Source: Thraustochytrium sp. TN22 (Eukaryota; Sar; Bigyra; Thraustochytrida; Thraustochytriidae). From it: a DNA stretch of 64,000 nucleotides. Location of the stretch: assembly GCA_013306675.1 (NCBI GenBank), contig JABLUY010000195.1, positions 1-64,000 of the forward strand, in the 5' to 3' direction. Below the pieces are notes generated by a model, which was given only the letters and a program-made list of their open reading frames with translations, did no database searches and was not told the DNA's origin. The position numbers and the translations under genes are program-made. Of this stretch, positions 1 through 11,894 are shown piece after piece; the first letter of the stretch is position 1, and each line of letters opens with the position of its first letter.

Positions 1-51
<51 letters not shown>
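1..51 (+). repeat. (CAG)17 trinucleotide run at window edge
   Basis: Seventeen perfect CAG units open the window and encode Gln in the frame of the RRM protein. The run may continue to the left of the window. Confidence 0.95.
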
Positions 52-52
<1 letters not shown>

Positions 53-1137
53 CCCTAGCTGGCTTGGCTGGCGCGCTGGCCAAGGCGAAAGAGGCTGCTG
101 CCGCGGCTGCCGCGGCCCAAAGCGCGCCGCCGCCATCGGTGACCGTGTCCGCCGCTGCCAAGGCAGCGCAGCAAGGCAAGAGCGCAAGTCATACGCTCTA
201 CGTGACAAACGTGCCCTCCGAGCTGTGCGAGATGGGGAAACTAAAGGGGCACTTTGAGCGTTACGGCGCGCTGGAGAGCGTTGAGGTGCTCAAGGACAAG
301 GCGTCGTGTGTGCTGCGGTTCAAGGAGACCAACGGGGCGACGAAGGCGTTCGTAAACCGTGCGCCTGTGTTTCGAAACTCTGAGATCCACGTGTACAGAG
401 TGCCGGACCACACAGTGGAGGAGCGCGAGGCGGCGCTGGCCAAGGCGGAGCTGTGCCCAAACCGCAAGACCACAGCCCCGCTTGAGCGGGCGGCCGGGGC
501 GGACGTGGCAGCTGTCTCCGAGGCAAGCTCAAGCAAGGACGCCGTCGCGACCACGCCAGCAGGCGCTGCAGGCGCAGCAGCGGGAAGCGGCGGCGCGAGC
601 ACCCCTGCAGCGATAGACGAGGACGACCTGTATGGCAACATCAGCATGAGCGCGCCGGACACCGGGCGCAAGGAAACGGAGGACGGTGGCGGCGCGCGTC
701 GAGCAGAGAAAAGGACGTGGAGTCGCGCGGGGCTCGCCAACATGAACGACCCGTCGGTCATTCGTGCGAAAATGAAGGAGCGTATGGCGGCGAAACAGTT
801 TATGCTGGCAAAGAAGGCGGCGGCACCTCTACGCGAAGAAGTGCAGAGACAGATGCAGCAGCATAAGCTGGTGGGTACGGATGCCAAGACGATAGGTAGC
901 AAGCTGCGCGCGGAGCTGGAGATGAACATCAAACTCCTGACGGCCAAGTTTCGGCAGACTGAGAACTCTATTGCGCGCGCCAAGACAAACTGGGACACTG
1001 CTAAGAAGGAGCTGGAGCAGGCCATCGAGGCGTCCAAAAAGGTTGACGTGACGCCGGAAACAGTAGCGTCTGCAGCGGCAGCGGCAGCGGCAGCAGCAGC
1101 GGCAGAGGACGCGCCGGTGACGCAAGGCTCCGCGTGA
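1..1137 (+). CDS. RRM protein, RBM26/27-like, 5' partial
   Basis: The frame is already open at base 1, where 17 CAG codons give a Gln tract, so the start lies outside the window. About 378 codons are visible. After an Ala-rich linker comes one RNA-recognition motif at about 187-405. It has the RNP2-like strand LYVTNV and a degenerate RNP1 strand (SCVLRFKE). A low-complexity Ala/Gly stretch follows. The C-terminal third is a charged, predicted coiled-coil region rich in Lys/Glu/Gln, and the end is Ala-rich. One RRM followed by a long Gln/Lys helical tail resembles RBM26/RBM27-type RNA-surveillance proteins, but the zinc finger and PWI domains that would confirm this would lie upstream. The stop is TGA at 1135-1137. 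The gene converges on the next gene with only 76 bp between the two stops. RNA binding is well supported; the subfamily is a guess. Confidence 0.75.
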
Positions 1138-1213
1138 AAATCTAGCGCATGGCTGAGGTGGGTTTGAACGAAAAATCAGGGGCACAATCATTGTAAAAGA
1201 TGCGTAGGTAGGA

Positions 1214-1661
1214 TCAGTTCAGCTTGCCACCCCGTTTGCGGTACCGTCGGTTGGCATCCGAGGTGTCAAGCTGGCGCTTCTCGTTGGTCGAACCGGGCTG
1301 GCGGGCGCCGGAAGCCTCGGAGAAGGCGGCTTGCTGCTTGTTTGGTTGGGCCTGCTGGAAGAGCTGGCTTGCCGAGACCCCCGAGGGCAAAAGCTGCTGC
1401 TGCTGCTGCTGCTGCTGTGGAAGGTTGGCGGCCTGGAGACCTTGAAAGGGCAGTTGGAGAAAGTTTCCTGCCACTTGCTGTTGCGGCTGCTGCATGGGAA
1501 CTTGCGTCATGGCCTGCGCAAAGGTGCCGCTGGAACCGATACCAGTCATGGGCATTTGCTGCATTGCGTTGGCCATGGGGAGCGAGTTGCCGAACGTAAA
1601 ATCCCCGCCCTGGCGCTGGGCAGCCTGGAGGAGGGAGCTTGAGACGCCCAGGTTGCCCATG

Positions 1662-1703
<42 letters not shown>

Positions 1704-2102
1704 GAAGCCTGCAAAAAGAGACCTGCAGGGAAGCTCTGAGACCCAGCGATGGACGTGCTTCCAGAATTGTTGTTGTTGTTGCTGTTGTTGTTGTTGTTGT
1801 TGGTGCTGTTGCGACTGCTCATGGACGCCTCCGAGGACTCTGCCTTGAGCTCCGAGGGCGCTGAAGACTTTTCGGAGGCCTTGCGCAGCGCATTGCCGGC
1901 CTCATTTAGAGCTGCTTGCACTGCGGAGGTTGATCCGAGCTGCTGCTGCTGCTGCTGCATGTTCGGCACGTACAAAGTCTGAAATGAACCGTTCCCCTGA
2001 GGCACCTGCAAAGGCACCATCTGCGACCCGCCAAGGGCGACCTGAGACATGGGCATCCACTGCCACTGACCAGATCCCACCTGCACAGGCACGAGACCGC
2101 CC

Positions 2103-2145
<43 letters not shown>

Positions 2146-2624
2146 GCTGCTGCTGCTGGGGAAAGATGTTGAATGTAGCGCCACTCTTGGATGCCCATAC
2201 CGGCTGCCCTGTGCCGGTTTGACTAGCGCTGGAAGAAGACCCAGCGCGCGAGGGCGCCATGGGCGTCACAGAAGACGAAGAAGAGGTGCTGGAGACCTGG
2301 AGGCCAGCGTTAGAGCTCAAGTGCTGCTGCTGCTTCTGCTTGGCAGCCGACTTGGACCCGAGGCCTGCATTGCCACCTGCATTGCCGGACTTGCCGCTCT
2401 TTGGGCCTGAGTGCGTGCTGCTGGAGTCGCTGTCGTGTGCAGCAGCCTGGTTCGCACCACGCGCGTTCTGTGCCCCGCTGCGATGCTCATCCTCGTCCTC
2501 GCCTCCGCCTTCCACAGCGTCCTCCTCCTCCTCCTCGTCGTCACTGTGGTTACGCGCCTTGGCGCCGCCCTTGCGCCGACGGCCCTTGGCAACCTTTTCC
2601 TGCGTGGAAGAGCCAGAGCCCGAA

Positions 2625-2657
<33 letters not shown>

Positions 2658-3398
2658 GAGCCGGAGCCCGAGGAACTGCGACTGCTGGCCTCGTCGCTGG
2701 AGGCGCGCTTGCGCGATTTGGAGTTGGACACCATCTCGAGCGAGCGCTGGCGCGCGGCGTTGGACTCCGCATTAGTTCCCCAGTAGTGAAGGAACCGCGG
2801 CGAATCCGGAACGACCATCTCGCGCAGCGAGCTCTTGGTGGGGTTGACCGAGACGCTGCTCCGCGAAACGAGCGAGAAAATGTAGCCCTCGAGGCGGTAT
2901 GTGAGTCGTGTGGCCTCGTCAAGGCTGCGCGACTTGGTTTTGCGAGGAAGGGCCTGCATTTTGCGGGCCACGAAGCCCCAGAGCGGGTCCCGCGTGGACC
3001 ACCAAAGCACACCCTGGCCAAAGTCCTTGTACTTGACACTGAGCTCGCGTCCGTCGGCGTCCGTGTCGGCGTTGCGATCACGCGTCCGTAGCCCGAGGAT
3101 ATAGAAGGACTTGGGCAAGAAGCCGTCGTAAGCGTCCTTGGGCACGAGGATGGGCGATGCTGTGGTTTTGATGGGAATGTTACAACGGAACATACCGCGC
3201 TGTGCATCCACGAGGAATTGCACGATATCATCGTTGCTCATTTGGTTCGCCACGCCACCAACGTCCTGGCCATCGCTTTGCGGTCCACCGAGCGACAGCG
3301 GCGTGGCGCCCACCGCACCCACGGCGTTTCCAGGTCCTAGCCCGGTGCCCGCCGTGAGCGCATAGACGGCCTGCTGCTGCGGCGACTGGTGGTGCGGT

Positions 3399-3430
<32 letters not shown>

Positions 3431-3624
3431 AACGAAGCCTTGCAAATCACTGAGGAGCTGCGCCTGTGCTTGGGGCTGTTGTTGATGAAATTGTGGCTGC
3501 TGCTGCTGCTGCTGATACATTGGCTGGTGACCAAACTGCATCATCTGCTGCGACGGCTGGCCTGGTAATGATGGCGCACCGAGATTCCCAAGGCTCATCC
3601 CTGCGAAGCCCATCATCGGTTGCT

Positions 3625-3656
<32 letters not shown>

Positions 3657-3823
3657 TGCTGCTGGAACTGCTGCTGGAACTGCTGGAGCTGCTGCAGGTC
3701 GATTTGCTGTGGCGGCTGCATGGCCCCACTCTCGTTTCGACTTGAGCTCCCTCCGTTGCCGCTGTTGTTGTTGTTGTTGCTGCTGCTGCCAACGCCCCCG
3801 CCCCCCAGCGGGTTAAGATGCAT
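1214..3823 (-). CDS. Q/N-rich prion-like protein of unknown function
   Basis: 869 aa from the first ATG at 3823; the frame stays open 38 codons further but only from a GTG. At least seven Gln tracts, two Asn tracts and an (SG)n run (about residues 380-405) surround one ordered stretch at about residues 195-350. That stretch is rich in aromatics and hydrophobics (for example FRCNIPIKT, FYILGLRTRD, GVLWWSTRDPLWGFVARKMQ, RFLHYWG) and looks like a folded domain I cannot name. It is followed by a basic patch (SKSRKRA) and acidic and basic low complexity (KGRRRKGG, DDEEEEED), suggesting a nuclear protein. The C-terminus is again basic (NRRYRKRGGKLN). Q/N content this high is typical of transcriptional co-regulators and phase-separating RNA regulators, but no family signature is visible. 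Gln tracts are encoded sometimes by pure CAG and sometimes by pure CAA. Confidence 0.8.
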
Positions 3824-6800
3824 GTTTGTAGGCCGTGCAGCTTCTGCGACGCCGCCTGTGGCAGAGAGAAGGTGTTCCTGCGAAGGTCTCCACGACTCCA
3901 CACAAATGAATTCGCCGGAGGAGCAGGAAGAGCTCACGGAGCCTCCGTACGTTATAGAAGAGGTTGCGCAGGCCTTGCTTGCACCGGCGAGGCTATTGCA
4001 CTAGCGTCACGGCGGAGGCAGGACCGAGGTCCTGGCGAGCAGCACGTCGGGCCAGTAGAAGAAGCGCCCTCCGAGGCGCCCCAAAAGGGAAAGAACTCAC
4101 GCACCAGCCAGTCAGTCGCGCCGGGCCTCGTGTCGCGATCGGCCGTGAAACGTGTCACGCCCCGCACGGCGCTGAGGCCTTTCTGCCGCGCCACGCAACG
4201 CTTGACCTCCCGCACGCGGTCGGCGCCGCAGACGAAGGTGCAAGATCACGAGTAGCGCTCGCCTGCCTGCCTTCCTTCCTGCCTCTCTGCAGGCCCTCGC
4301 TCCGACACGGACCCTAGCCTGCCCCGGCTGGCGCGGCCAGCGGCCGGCGAGCACGCCGCCGCCGGGGGGGCGGCGGGCGGCCTGTGCCGGCCTGCCGGGC
4401 AGTGCCGGCGCGCCCGGCCTGCCTGCCTGCCCGCCCGCCTGCCTCGCCTGCCTGACTGCCTGACTGACTGCTGCGCTCTTGCCGCTTGTAGCAGCGCGAG
4501 AAGGCGGGAAGGTGGAAGCCACTGTCTGCTTGGGCGTAGGGAGGAGAGGGAGGAGAGGAGAGGAGTAGAGAGAGGGTCGCGCCGGCGCGGCTGCTTGCCG
4601 ACGAGAGGCCGCGGCCGCGGCGGCGCGGGGCGGTCGGCGCGGCGCGGCCTGCGCGCACGCGGCGCGGCGCACGGCGCGCGCGCTGCGGCGCGCGGGCCTG
4701 CGCGGCTGCGCGCGGCGGCGCCGCGCTGGCGCAGGCGCAGGAGCTGGGGAGGGGGCAAGCGGCCGCTGGTTTGCGCTCAGGATGCCGCCGTGGAGGGAGA
4801 GATGAGGCGGCCGCCAGACGCGAGGAGGGGCGGGCCGCGCGGCGGCGCGGCCGGGCCGCTGCGCGCGGCGCTGCGCGCGGCGCTGCGCGCGGCTGCGCGC
4901 GGCGCAGGCGGAGCGTGGCCGCGGCGCGCGCGGCGATGGCAGCGCTGCGACGGCCTCACGGTTTGCCCACGTCGCTGCCCGGCGGCCACCGGCCGCGACA
5001 GGGCGGCTGCGGGCGCTGTGGACTAGGACTACCCTACACCAGCCCGCAGTAGCCGCGGTCACTGCAGAAAATTTAGGGGGGCTTCGGCCTTTTTATGCCG
5101 CTGCGGCACCGCAGCGCGCCCGCACCAATCTATTATAAGCTGCGGGCCCGCAGTCTCCTTCCCGCGCCTGACCCAGGTGCTTACAGCCTGCTGCTAGCTC
5201 GTCGTCCGGCCTATCCTTGGTTTATTCTGCAGGTGCTAGAGGTGCCACTGCTGTCCTGGATGCGCCTTTCCCAGGCCGTGGTGCTCCGCGAGCGCTGTGG
5301 CTAGTGCTGCTCCCCCCGCGCGCGTGCCAGGCGCGGCGAAGTCCGAGTCGCGGCGGCCAGGCGCCGCTTCGGTTAGCGTGCGGGCAGTTAGCTGCCTGGC
5401 TGCCTGGCTGCCCGGCGAGCTCAAACAGCGCGACGCATCGCGCGGCGCCCTACCTACACCGACCCGGAGTCGCCGCAGTAGGAAAAACAAAATCTGGCTG
5501 TTAGCCGCCTCCAATCCTGTTGTTTAAGCTCGCCTCGCTGCTCCACTCCAACTCACCAGCTCACTGCGCATGACTTGTCAGGGAGTGCGGCACCGTGTAG
5601 ACTTGCCCCTTCACTGCGGCTATACTCCCGCAGCCGCTGCCCTGCGTCTTGCCCAGCGGGGCCCTTCCGGGCTGGCCCTCAGTGGCCAGCAAGGGGCGCC
5701 TCAAATTGTCTGTTTCGCTTTGAGAGACGCTGTCAAGTCCGCCTTGAGCTGCCAGGCGCGCCAGATCGTCCCCGCAGCGGCTACCGCTATGGAAGCAGGC
5801 AGCCGACCAGGCTGCCAGCGAGCGGCCAGGCCGCCAGCGGACGGGGCAAGTCAAGCAAGTCGAGCGAGCTTCGTGCGCCGGTGGGCGGCCTTGGAGTGCC
5901 TCATGTATGCGTGCCGCCACCAGGCTTGCTCCGGGCGGGTGCGCGGCCCAGCACCAGTCATGGCCGGGTCGGTGGATCGAGTCGAATGCGTGAGGCAGCG
6001 GTGGCAGGTAGCTAGCTCGTAACTAGGCTGTCGCTGGTCGCGCTCTCTGTGGGGCTGAGTTCGCGCGCGCAGCAGCGCCGCGCTGCCTCCGCCTCGCCTC
6101 GCCTCGCTTCACCAGCCCCCGCCTCCCCCCCTCTCTTTCGCCCGCGCCCACTGACGCCGACCGGCCTCCGCTGTGGGCGGCCTTCCTCGCATTGCCCAGC
6201 TGTGGGCCACGTGTGTCGGGCACCGACCAGGGCCGCGGGGTGGCTGTGGCGCCCGGCCCAAGCCACGACTGGCCGCCCCCCCTCCCTCTCGCCACCGTCC
6301 GAGTCCGGCCGGCGTGGCCGCTGGCGGCCACCACCACGGGCGGGCCGCGCAGCCGCCGCGCCGCAGGCGCAGCGTGATCGCTGCTGAGCCGCGGCCTGCT
6401 CAGGCTGACTCGACTCTGATGAGCGCACCGTGACTGGCTGCAGTGGCAGGCCTGGTGATGGCTAGCAGGCCAGGCGCGGCCAGGCGGCCTGGGCCGGTGT
6501 GACAGGCGGCTGGCCTCGACGAGCAGACAAGACGCGTCCGCAGTACTGTCTCGACGAGGATAGCTTCTTGTAGAGGCGGCGGGAGTCGCGCTGCGGCCTT
6601 GCGCGCTGCTGGCTGCTCTGCTGCGGCTGCCCAACGCCCCGGGCCGCGTGCTGGCCGGCGCGGCACAACTTGCGCTGCGCCGGGCAGTGCGCCCGCGGGC
6701 GTCCCGCCTTCAAGTCGATGGTGGTCGTCACGCCGAGGCGTCTCCCTCAGCAGGCTCAGGCTGGCCAGAGGCCCAAGCGGCCAAACCACGCGGGGCGCGC

Positions 6801-7986
6801 GTCGCGGCCCCGGGCTCTTGCAGCGGCGGGGGGCGGCCACCGCGGGGAAACCTCGCCGCACCAGCGCAGCCAGGCAGCCTGGCAGCCAGGCAGCCAGGCA
6901 GCCAGGCCGCTTGCAATCAATGCAGGCTGCGTGCTACGCGAAGCAGACGAGCTACGCAGCCCGCCGGCCGCGCCGGCCGCCTAGCTCACCGTGGCGCTGC
7001 GCCGCGCTGCGCCGCGCTGCGCCGCGCTGCGCCGCGCTGTCCCGCTTGCGCTTCGGACCTGTAGAACAGCTCACGCCGACGCTGCGCGCCGCTACGCTGC
7101 CAGGCCGGCGGCCAGCAGCCGGGCACAGGCGGCCAGGCAGCCGCGGCGGCCGGCCCGCCGGCGCCGGGCCCGGGACGTCGGCGGCGCCTTCGCGTGCGGG
7201 CGAGCGGCGTCGCTCGCGAGCGTTCGTGGTGCGGGGCGCTGTGGAGTGAAGCGCGGCGCAGGGCCCGCAGTCCCCGCCGCCCCTCCCACCGCCCCAGCCG
7301 GGCACCCCGCAGCCACTCCGGGCGGCCGACGCGGCCTGCGCGGCTCACTCGTGGTGGGTGCGGCGCGACTCGGGCGGGCCGTGCGAAGGCTCCCTCCCTC
7401 CCCCCCGCGCTCGGCGCTTGCCGCGCTTACCGCGCTCCGCGCCCAGGGCGGCAGGCGGCCTCGGACCCGCGACCCCGGGCCCGGCGCCGCGCCGAGGCCA
7501 CGCCAAACTGGCCTCGCTGGGCCACGCGGGCGACTCTCCGGCTGGCCAAGCCGCCGTGCCTGCCTGCCTAGCTGGCTGGCTGCCTGCGCTGGCGCGGACC
7601 CGGACCCAGAGGCGCGGCGAGCTGCGCGCGCAGCGCCGCAGGGCCCAGGCGCGCGCAGGGGCGCGCGCAGGGGCGCGCAGGCAACGGCGGCCCAGAGCTA
7701 GCAGCTTCCGTGAAAAGCAGCGAGCTCAGATGGGGGAAAAGGGGAAACGGCCTTCAAGGGCGCCGTCTGTGCGACAAGGCACTGCTGTGAGTTGTCCGCA
7801 GTTAGGAGAAAGCTGTGCGACAAGGCACTGCTGTGAGTTGTCCGCAGTTAGGAGAAAGCAACAAGGGTGATTATCGGGAGCTTCGGAGAGCTTAGCTTTG
7901 GTTGGTGAGCGGGCGCCGGCGGGACACGGGCGTGCTCCAGCGCGCAGGCTCGCTCGCTTGGGATCGATCGTCCCCATCGAACGGCG
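3824..7986. other. 4.2 kb GC-rich spacer, no convincing gene
   Basis: This is the upstream flank of the Q/N-rich gene and the 3' flank of the importin-like gene. Frames here are long only because GC is high; none has a recognisable domain or a stable amino-acid pattern. Visible structure includes CCTG/CAGG-type short repeats (about 4390-4480, 5390-5415, 6865-6910), GCGCTGCGCGCG repeats (4858-4905), CGCCGCGCTG repeats (6990-7041), a GGC-TTCG-GCC hairpin followed by five T (5080-5094), a TATA-like CTATTATAAG (5130-5139) and a perfect 46-bp duplication. A small spliced or non-coding gene cannot be excluded. Confidence 0.6.
7768..7859. repeat. perfect 46-bp tandem duplication
   Basis: Two identical 46-bp copies, 7768-7813 and 7814-7859, each beginning TGTGCGACAAGG and ending GGAGAAAGC. 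They lie about 130 bp beyond the stop codon of the importin-like gene. No divergence between copies, so the duplication is recent or conserved. Confidence 0.95.
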
Positions 7987-8781
7987 TCACTGCTTCTGCT
8001 TTTGCTGTTGCTGCTGCTGCTGCAGCTGCCGCTGTTGCTGCTGCAGGAGGAGGAGATCCTGGTCGGGAGGGCCGTCGTCCTCGTCGTCCATGATCTTCCA
8101 GAGATCCATGATGCTGCCCTTGTTGTTGAGAAAGTCCACGTAGACGTCGTTGTGGGCCATGAGCGTGTCCTTGTCCTCGGCGTGCAGGGCGTCGGGCAGG
8201 TTCACAGCGGCTCCGTTGGGCAGCGCTTGCACGCCGTTCTTGGCGTTCGGCCCGTTTGGCGCGGCCTTTGTCGTCGTCGTCGTCGTCGACGACGACGTTG
8301 TCGTCTTTGCCGTCGTCGTCTTATGAACAGAGCCGCTCCTGCCGTCTTGTGGTGGCTCCTCCTTGCCGTCCTCCGAATGCTCGCCGCCGCCACCGTTGTT
8401 GTCATTGTCGCTGTTCTTGTCAAGGTTGTTGCCGCGTAGCCGCGCGCGCCTCCGTCGCCCATCATCCTCGGCGTTGGTTTCCTCTCCTCCGTCTGGCGGC
8501 TGCGAGGTGGCAGGGGCGGCCGCTTGAGCCAGAGTCTGCTGCTCGAGCTCCTCGCCGTGCGCGCCTCCCTCCTCTTCCTCCTCCTCCTCCTCGTCGTCGT
8601 CGTCCTCCTCCTCCTCCTCATCATCATCGCCCTCCTCGCTCGCAGGCGTCGGTGCCGGCGCTGGTGCCGGCGCAGGCGCCGGCATTGGCACAACTCGCGC
8701 AGACGCACCCGTCGCCTCCATGCCCTCATCCTCCTCAGCGCCCACCACCTCATCAAGCTCAGCGGTCGGCGCGGTCTCGGC

Positions 8782-8833
<52 letters not shown>

Positions 8834-10761
8834 GGCGACGGCTGCGCGTCCTGCTTGGCCTGCTGTGGCGGCGTGTCCTTGCGCTTCTTGTCCTTGGCAC
8901 GCTTTTTCTGGCGCTTGGATTTCTTGGACTGCTGCTTGTTGCGCGACGAGCGAGCCTCGTCCTCGGCGAGCTCCTTCCAGAGTGTCTCCTGGTACGAGAG
9001 GTGGAAGCGAGAGCAGTCGCAACGCACGCAGACGTTGCACTTGCACTCGCTGCAGAACTTGGTGGCGGGCGACTGCTTCGAGTAAGGGCTCTGGCAAATG
9101 GCGCAGACAACAAAGTACTGATTCCACATGCGAGTCGCACGCTTGGCAATCTGCACATTGCGATGCTTTTGCAGGTTCTGGATCTTGTCAGCCGTGAGAA
9201 GGATCGAGTGCGCGTCGTCCTGCTCAGCCGCCGTAAGCGCCGCGTCGCCCTTGGTCGCATTCAAAGGTGGCCCGGCCGTCCCAGTAGACGGCAGCGTCGT
9301 GGTCTCCTCGCCCACCTGAAGGATCTTCTCCAGGCCCTCGAGCGCCATCATAACCATGGAGTTGTCCTGCAGCAGGTTGCACAGCACCGCCACGCATCCC
9401 TCGCGCACCAGGTGCTCAATCTGCGAGTCGTTGCCGCACGAAGTTGCATTCAGCAAGACCCAGCACGCCTCGATCTTCACGTCCGGGTCGGTGTCGGCGT
9501 CTTTGCCGGCAAGCCGCACCAGCGTCGGGATGCTGCCCGAGTCCAGCACGCGCTGGATCTGGTCGATCGTGCCAGCAGCAATGTTGCTCAGCGTCCAACA
9601 CGCCTCCTTCTGGATGTCGCGGTTACTGTGGCTGATGAGCTCCTTGAGGCAGGGCACCGCGCCGCACTCGATGATCTGCTGCGTGTAGTCCTGCTCGTCC
9701 TCGGCGCACACGATGTTGCCCACCGTGCGCAGCGCAGGCTTGACCACGCGCCATGACTTGCTGTGCAGCAGGTCCACCAGCCTCGGGCACACGTCCGCCT
9801 CCACCACCGCCTCAATGTGCGGGCTCGGCCCGTCGCACAGGTGGCTCAACGCCCAACACGCGTGCGAGAGCACCTCCGTGTCTTCCGACTGCAGCACGGA
9901 TCGCAGCGTTGCCAGCACCGCGTGCACGTTCAGTTGGGGCCGCGGCTGCCCGTCGCACAGGTTGCTTAGCGTCCACGTCGCGATGCGGAGCAGGCTCGTC
10001 TTCTTGACGTCCTGCATGCACTTCAGCAGAGGACTCAATACTTGCGCGTCCAGCACCTTGTCGCGCGCGTTCGTTCCGTCGCCCGCAATGTTGCCCAGGA
10101 CCCAGACCGCCTGCTCCAGCACCTCCTGGTGCGTCGACCCCAGCAGCGACACCAGCGTCGGCACCGCGTCGTTCTTCAGCAAGAGGTGCGTGTGCTCCGT
10201 CGCGCCCGCCGCAATATTCGTCAGCGCCCAAAGCGCCTCCACCTGCAGCGCCGCGTGCCCGTTCTGCTTCAGAAAGTGCAGCAACTGTGGCACGATGTCC
10301 CGGTCCAGCACATCCTGCACCAGCGCGTCGCGCTCCACGGACAGCAACTGCCGGAACTTCTTCGTCGCCTCCAGCTGCACGTCAGCCTGGTCGCTGCGCA
10401 GCATCTCCTCCAAGTCCGCGATCGCAGCCTTGAGCGTGTCCAGGTTCTTCTGCGTCCATGGCTGCGCCGTCGTCGACGGCGCCGGCACGCCGAACGGCGC
10501 CTGTGCATCGCGCTTCGACTGCACGCCATCCGCCATGAGCATGCGCTCCAGCATCTGCTTCTCCGTCAGCTTGTTCGACCCGCCGCTCCCGGACCCGCTT
10601 CCGGACCCCTTGCCGCTCGTCGCGTTCGCGCCGCTCCCCATCTTCTTGCTCGCCTTGCCTTTGCTCTTGCCCGTCGTGCGCCCGCCGCTCGCGCCCGCGC
10701 TCACGCCGTTGCTGCTGGAGCTGTTCGTCCCTTCGCCCATGCTGGGACGCGCGCCGCACAT
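7987..10761 (-). CDS. importin-alpha-like ARM-repeat protein with C-terminal Cys cluster
   Basis: 924 aa from ATG at 10761 (a second ATG lies 7 codons on; the frame extends upstream only from a GTG). A Gly/Ser-rich N-terminus leads into about ten armadillo repeats (about residues 110-510). These carry the importin-alpha consensus in several repeats: ALWALTNIAAG, AVWVLGNIAGDG, ALRTVGNIV, ACWTLSNIAAG and ACWVLLNATSCG. The family carries NLS cargo into the nucleus with importin-beta. The Arg/Lys-rich IBB domain that normally opens the protein is not visible. After the ARM array comes a Cys-rich segment (CAIC, 13 residues, then CSECKCNVCVRCDC) that looks like a zinc site. Then follow a very basic KKSKRQKKRAKDKKRK-type stretch (a candidate nuclear signal), poly-Gln, a proline/alanine run, a long acidic run, Thr/Ser runs and terminal Gln. 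Canonical importin-alpha is about 530 aa, so about 400 residues are extra. Confidence 0.85.
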
Positions 10762-11190
10762 GCACGGCGTGCCGCTGCCTCGGGTCGCTTGCCCTGGCCG
10801 CCGCGTGCGCGCCTCCACGTGCGGCGCCCAACTCTTTCTCTCTTCACCTCCTTCTCCTTTGCGCGAACTCTCTATGCCGAATCGCCGAGGGAGGCCGCGA
10901 CCGCCTCGACCCTGGACGAGTCGAGCGTGCGGCCCGCCTTGGCCGCGCCTCGCCACCGACTCTCCTCCTCCTCCTCCTCCTCCTCCTCGCCCTCCTCCAC
11001 GTCCACGTGCGCCGGGCCGACCCCGGCCGCTCACGAGCGGCCTCGGCTCGCTACCACGCCGCGCCGCGCCGCGCTTGCACGCGGGGGCGCGGCCTGGCCA
11101 GGCCGCCGCGCGGGGCCAGGGAGGAGAGGGTCGGTCGCCCGCTCTCCGCGCGCGCCTTCTCCGCCGCCGCCGCCGCCGCCAGCTGCTCCA

Positions 11191-11224
<34 letters not shown>

Positions 11225-11894
11225 GTTGCCGCGGCTTTTCAAAAACCTCGTCGCGGGCTCGTGCCCTGCCTGGCGGCCTGCCACGCGCCGCGCCACGCCG
11301 CGCCGCGCCGCGCCACGCCGCGACGGGCCGCGTGCCGCGCCGGCTGAGCGCCGCGCCGAGCGTCCGCCGCGCCGCGCCGCCGCGCGCGAGCGCCCGCCCG
11401 CCTTCGTTTGCCTGCCGCCCGCCGCCGCTCGCCTTTCTGTTGCGCCGCGCCGCGGGCCCCCCAGCTCCTCCCGCCGTAGCGCCAGTGCTCGCCTCCTTTG
11501 CACGCCGCCGGAGCCAGCCCTTTATCCACTTGTGCGGTCCACCTCTGCCCTGTACGGCCGCGCCAGCCTGCACTGGTGGCGGCGCACCTGGGGGGGTAAC
11601 TTCGGCGATTCGGGGGTTCTGGTTTCGAGCGGGGAAAATACCGTAGGCCCAAGTTGGCACTGGTGATGCAGACTGTCACTTCACTCACTCCTCATCAATC
11701 GCCATCGGCCTGAGCGCGCAGCCGCTGCCTGCCTGCCTGCCCGCGCGCGAGGCCGGCGCCAGGGGACCCCGGTCGAGCCCTGGCGCGGGAGCGACCCGTC
11801 AAGGTCGGCCGGCTGCGTCGCGCCGACCCGCCTCGGTGAGCTCCTTCGTGCGCTGCGCGAGGGCTGCCAGCCGGGCGCCGCAGCCTCTTTCAAG
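10762..11894. other. divergent promoter region, importin-like / J-protein
   Basis: No gene seen. Head-to-head spacer between the importin-like gene (-) and the J-domain gene (+). It holds TCC runs (10962-10990), GCAGC runs, and CGCCGCGCCA-type repeats at about 11285-11330. Translations of it on either strand are low complexity. Confidence 0.6.
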
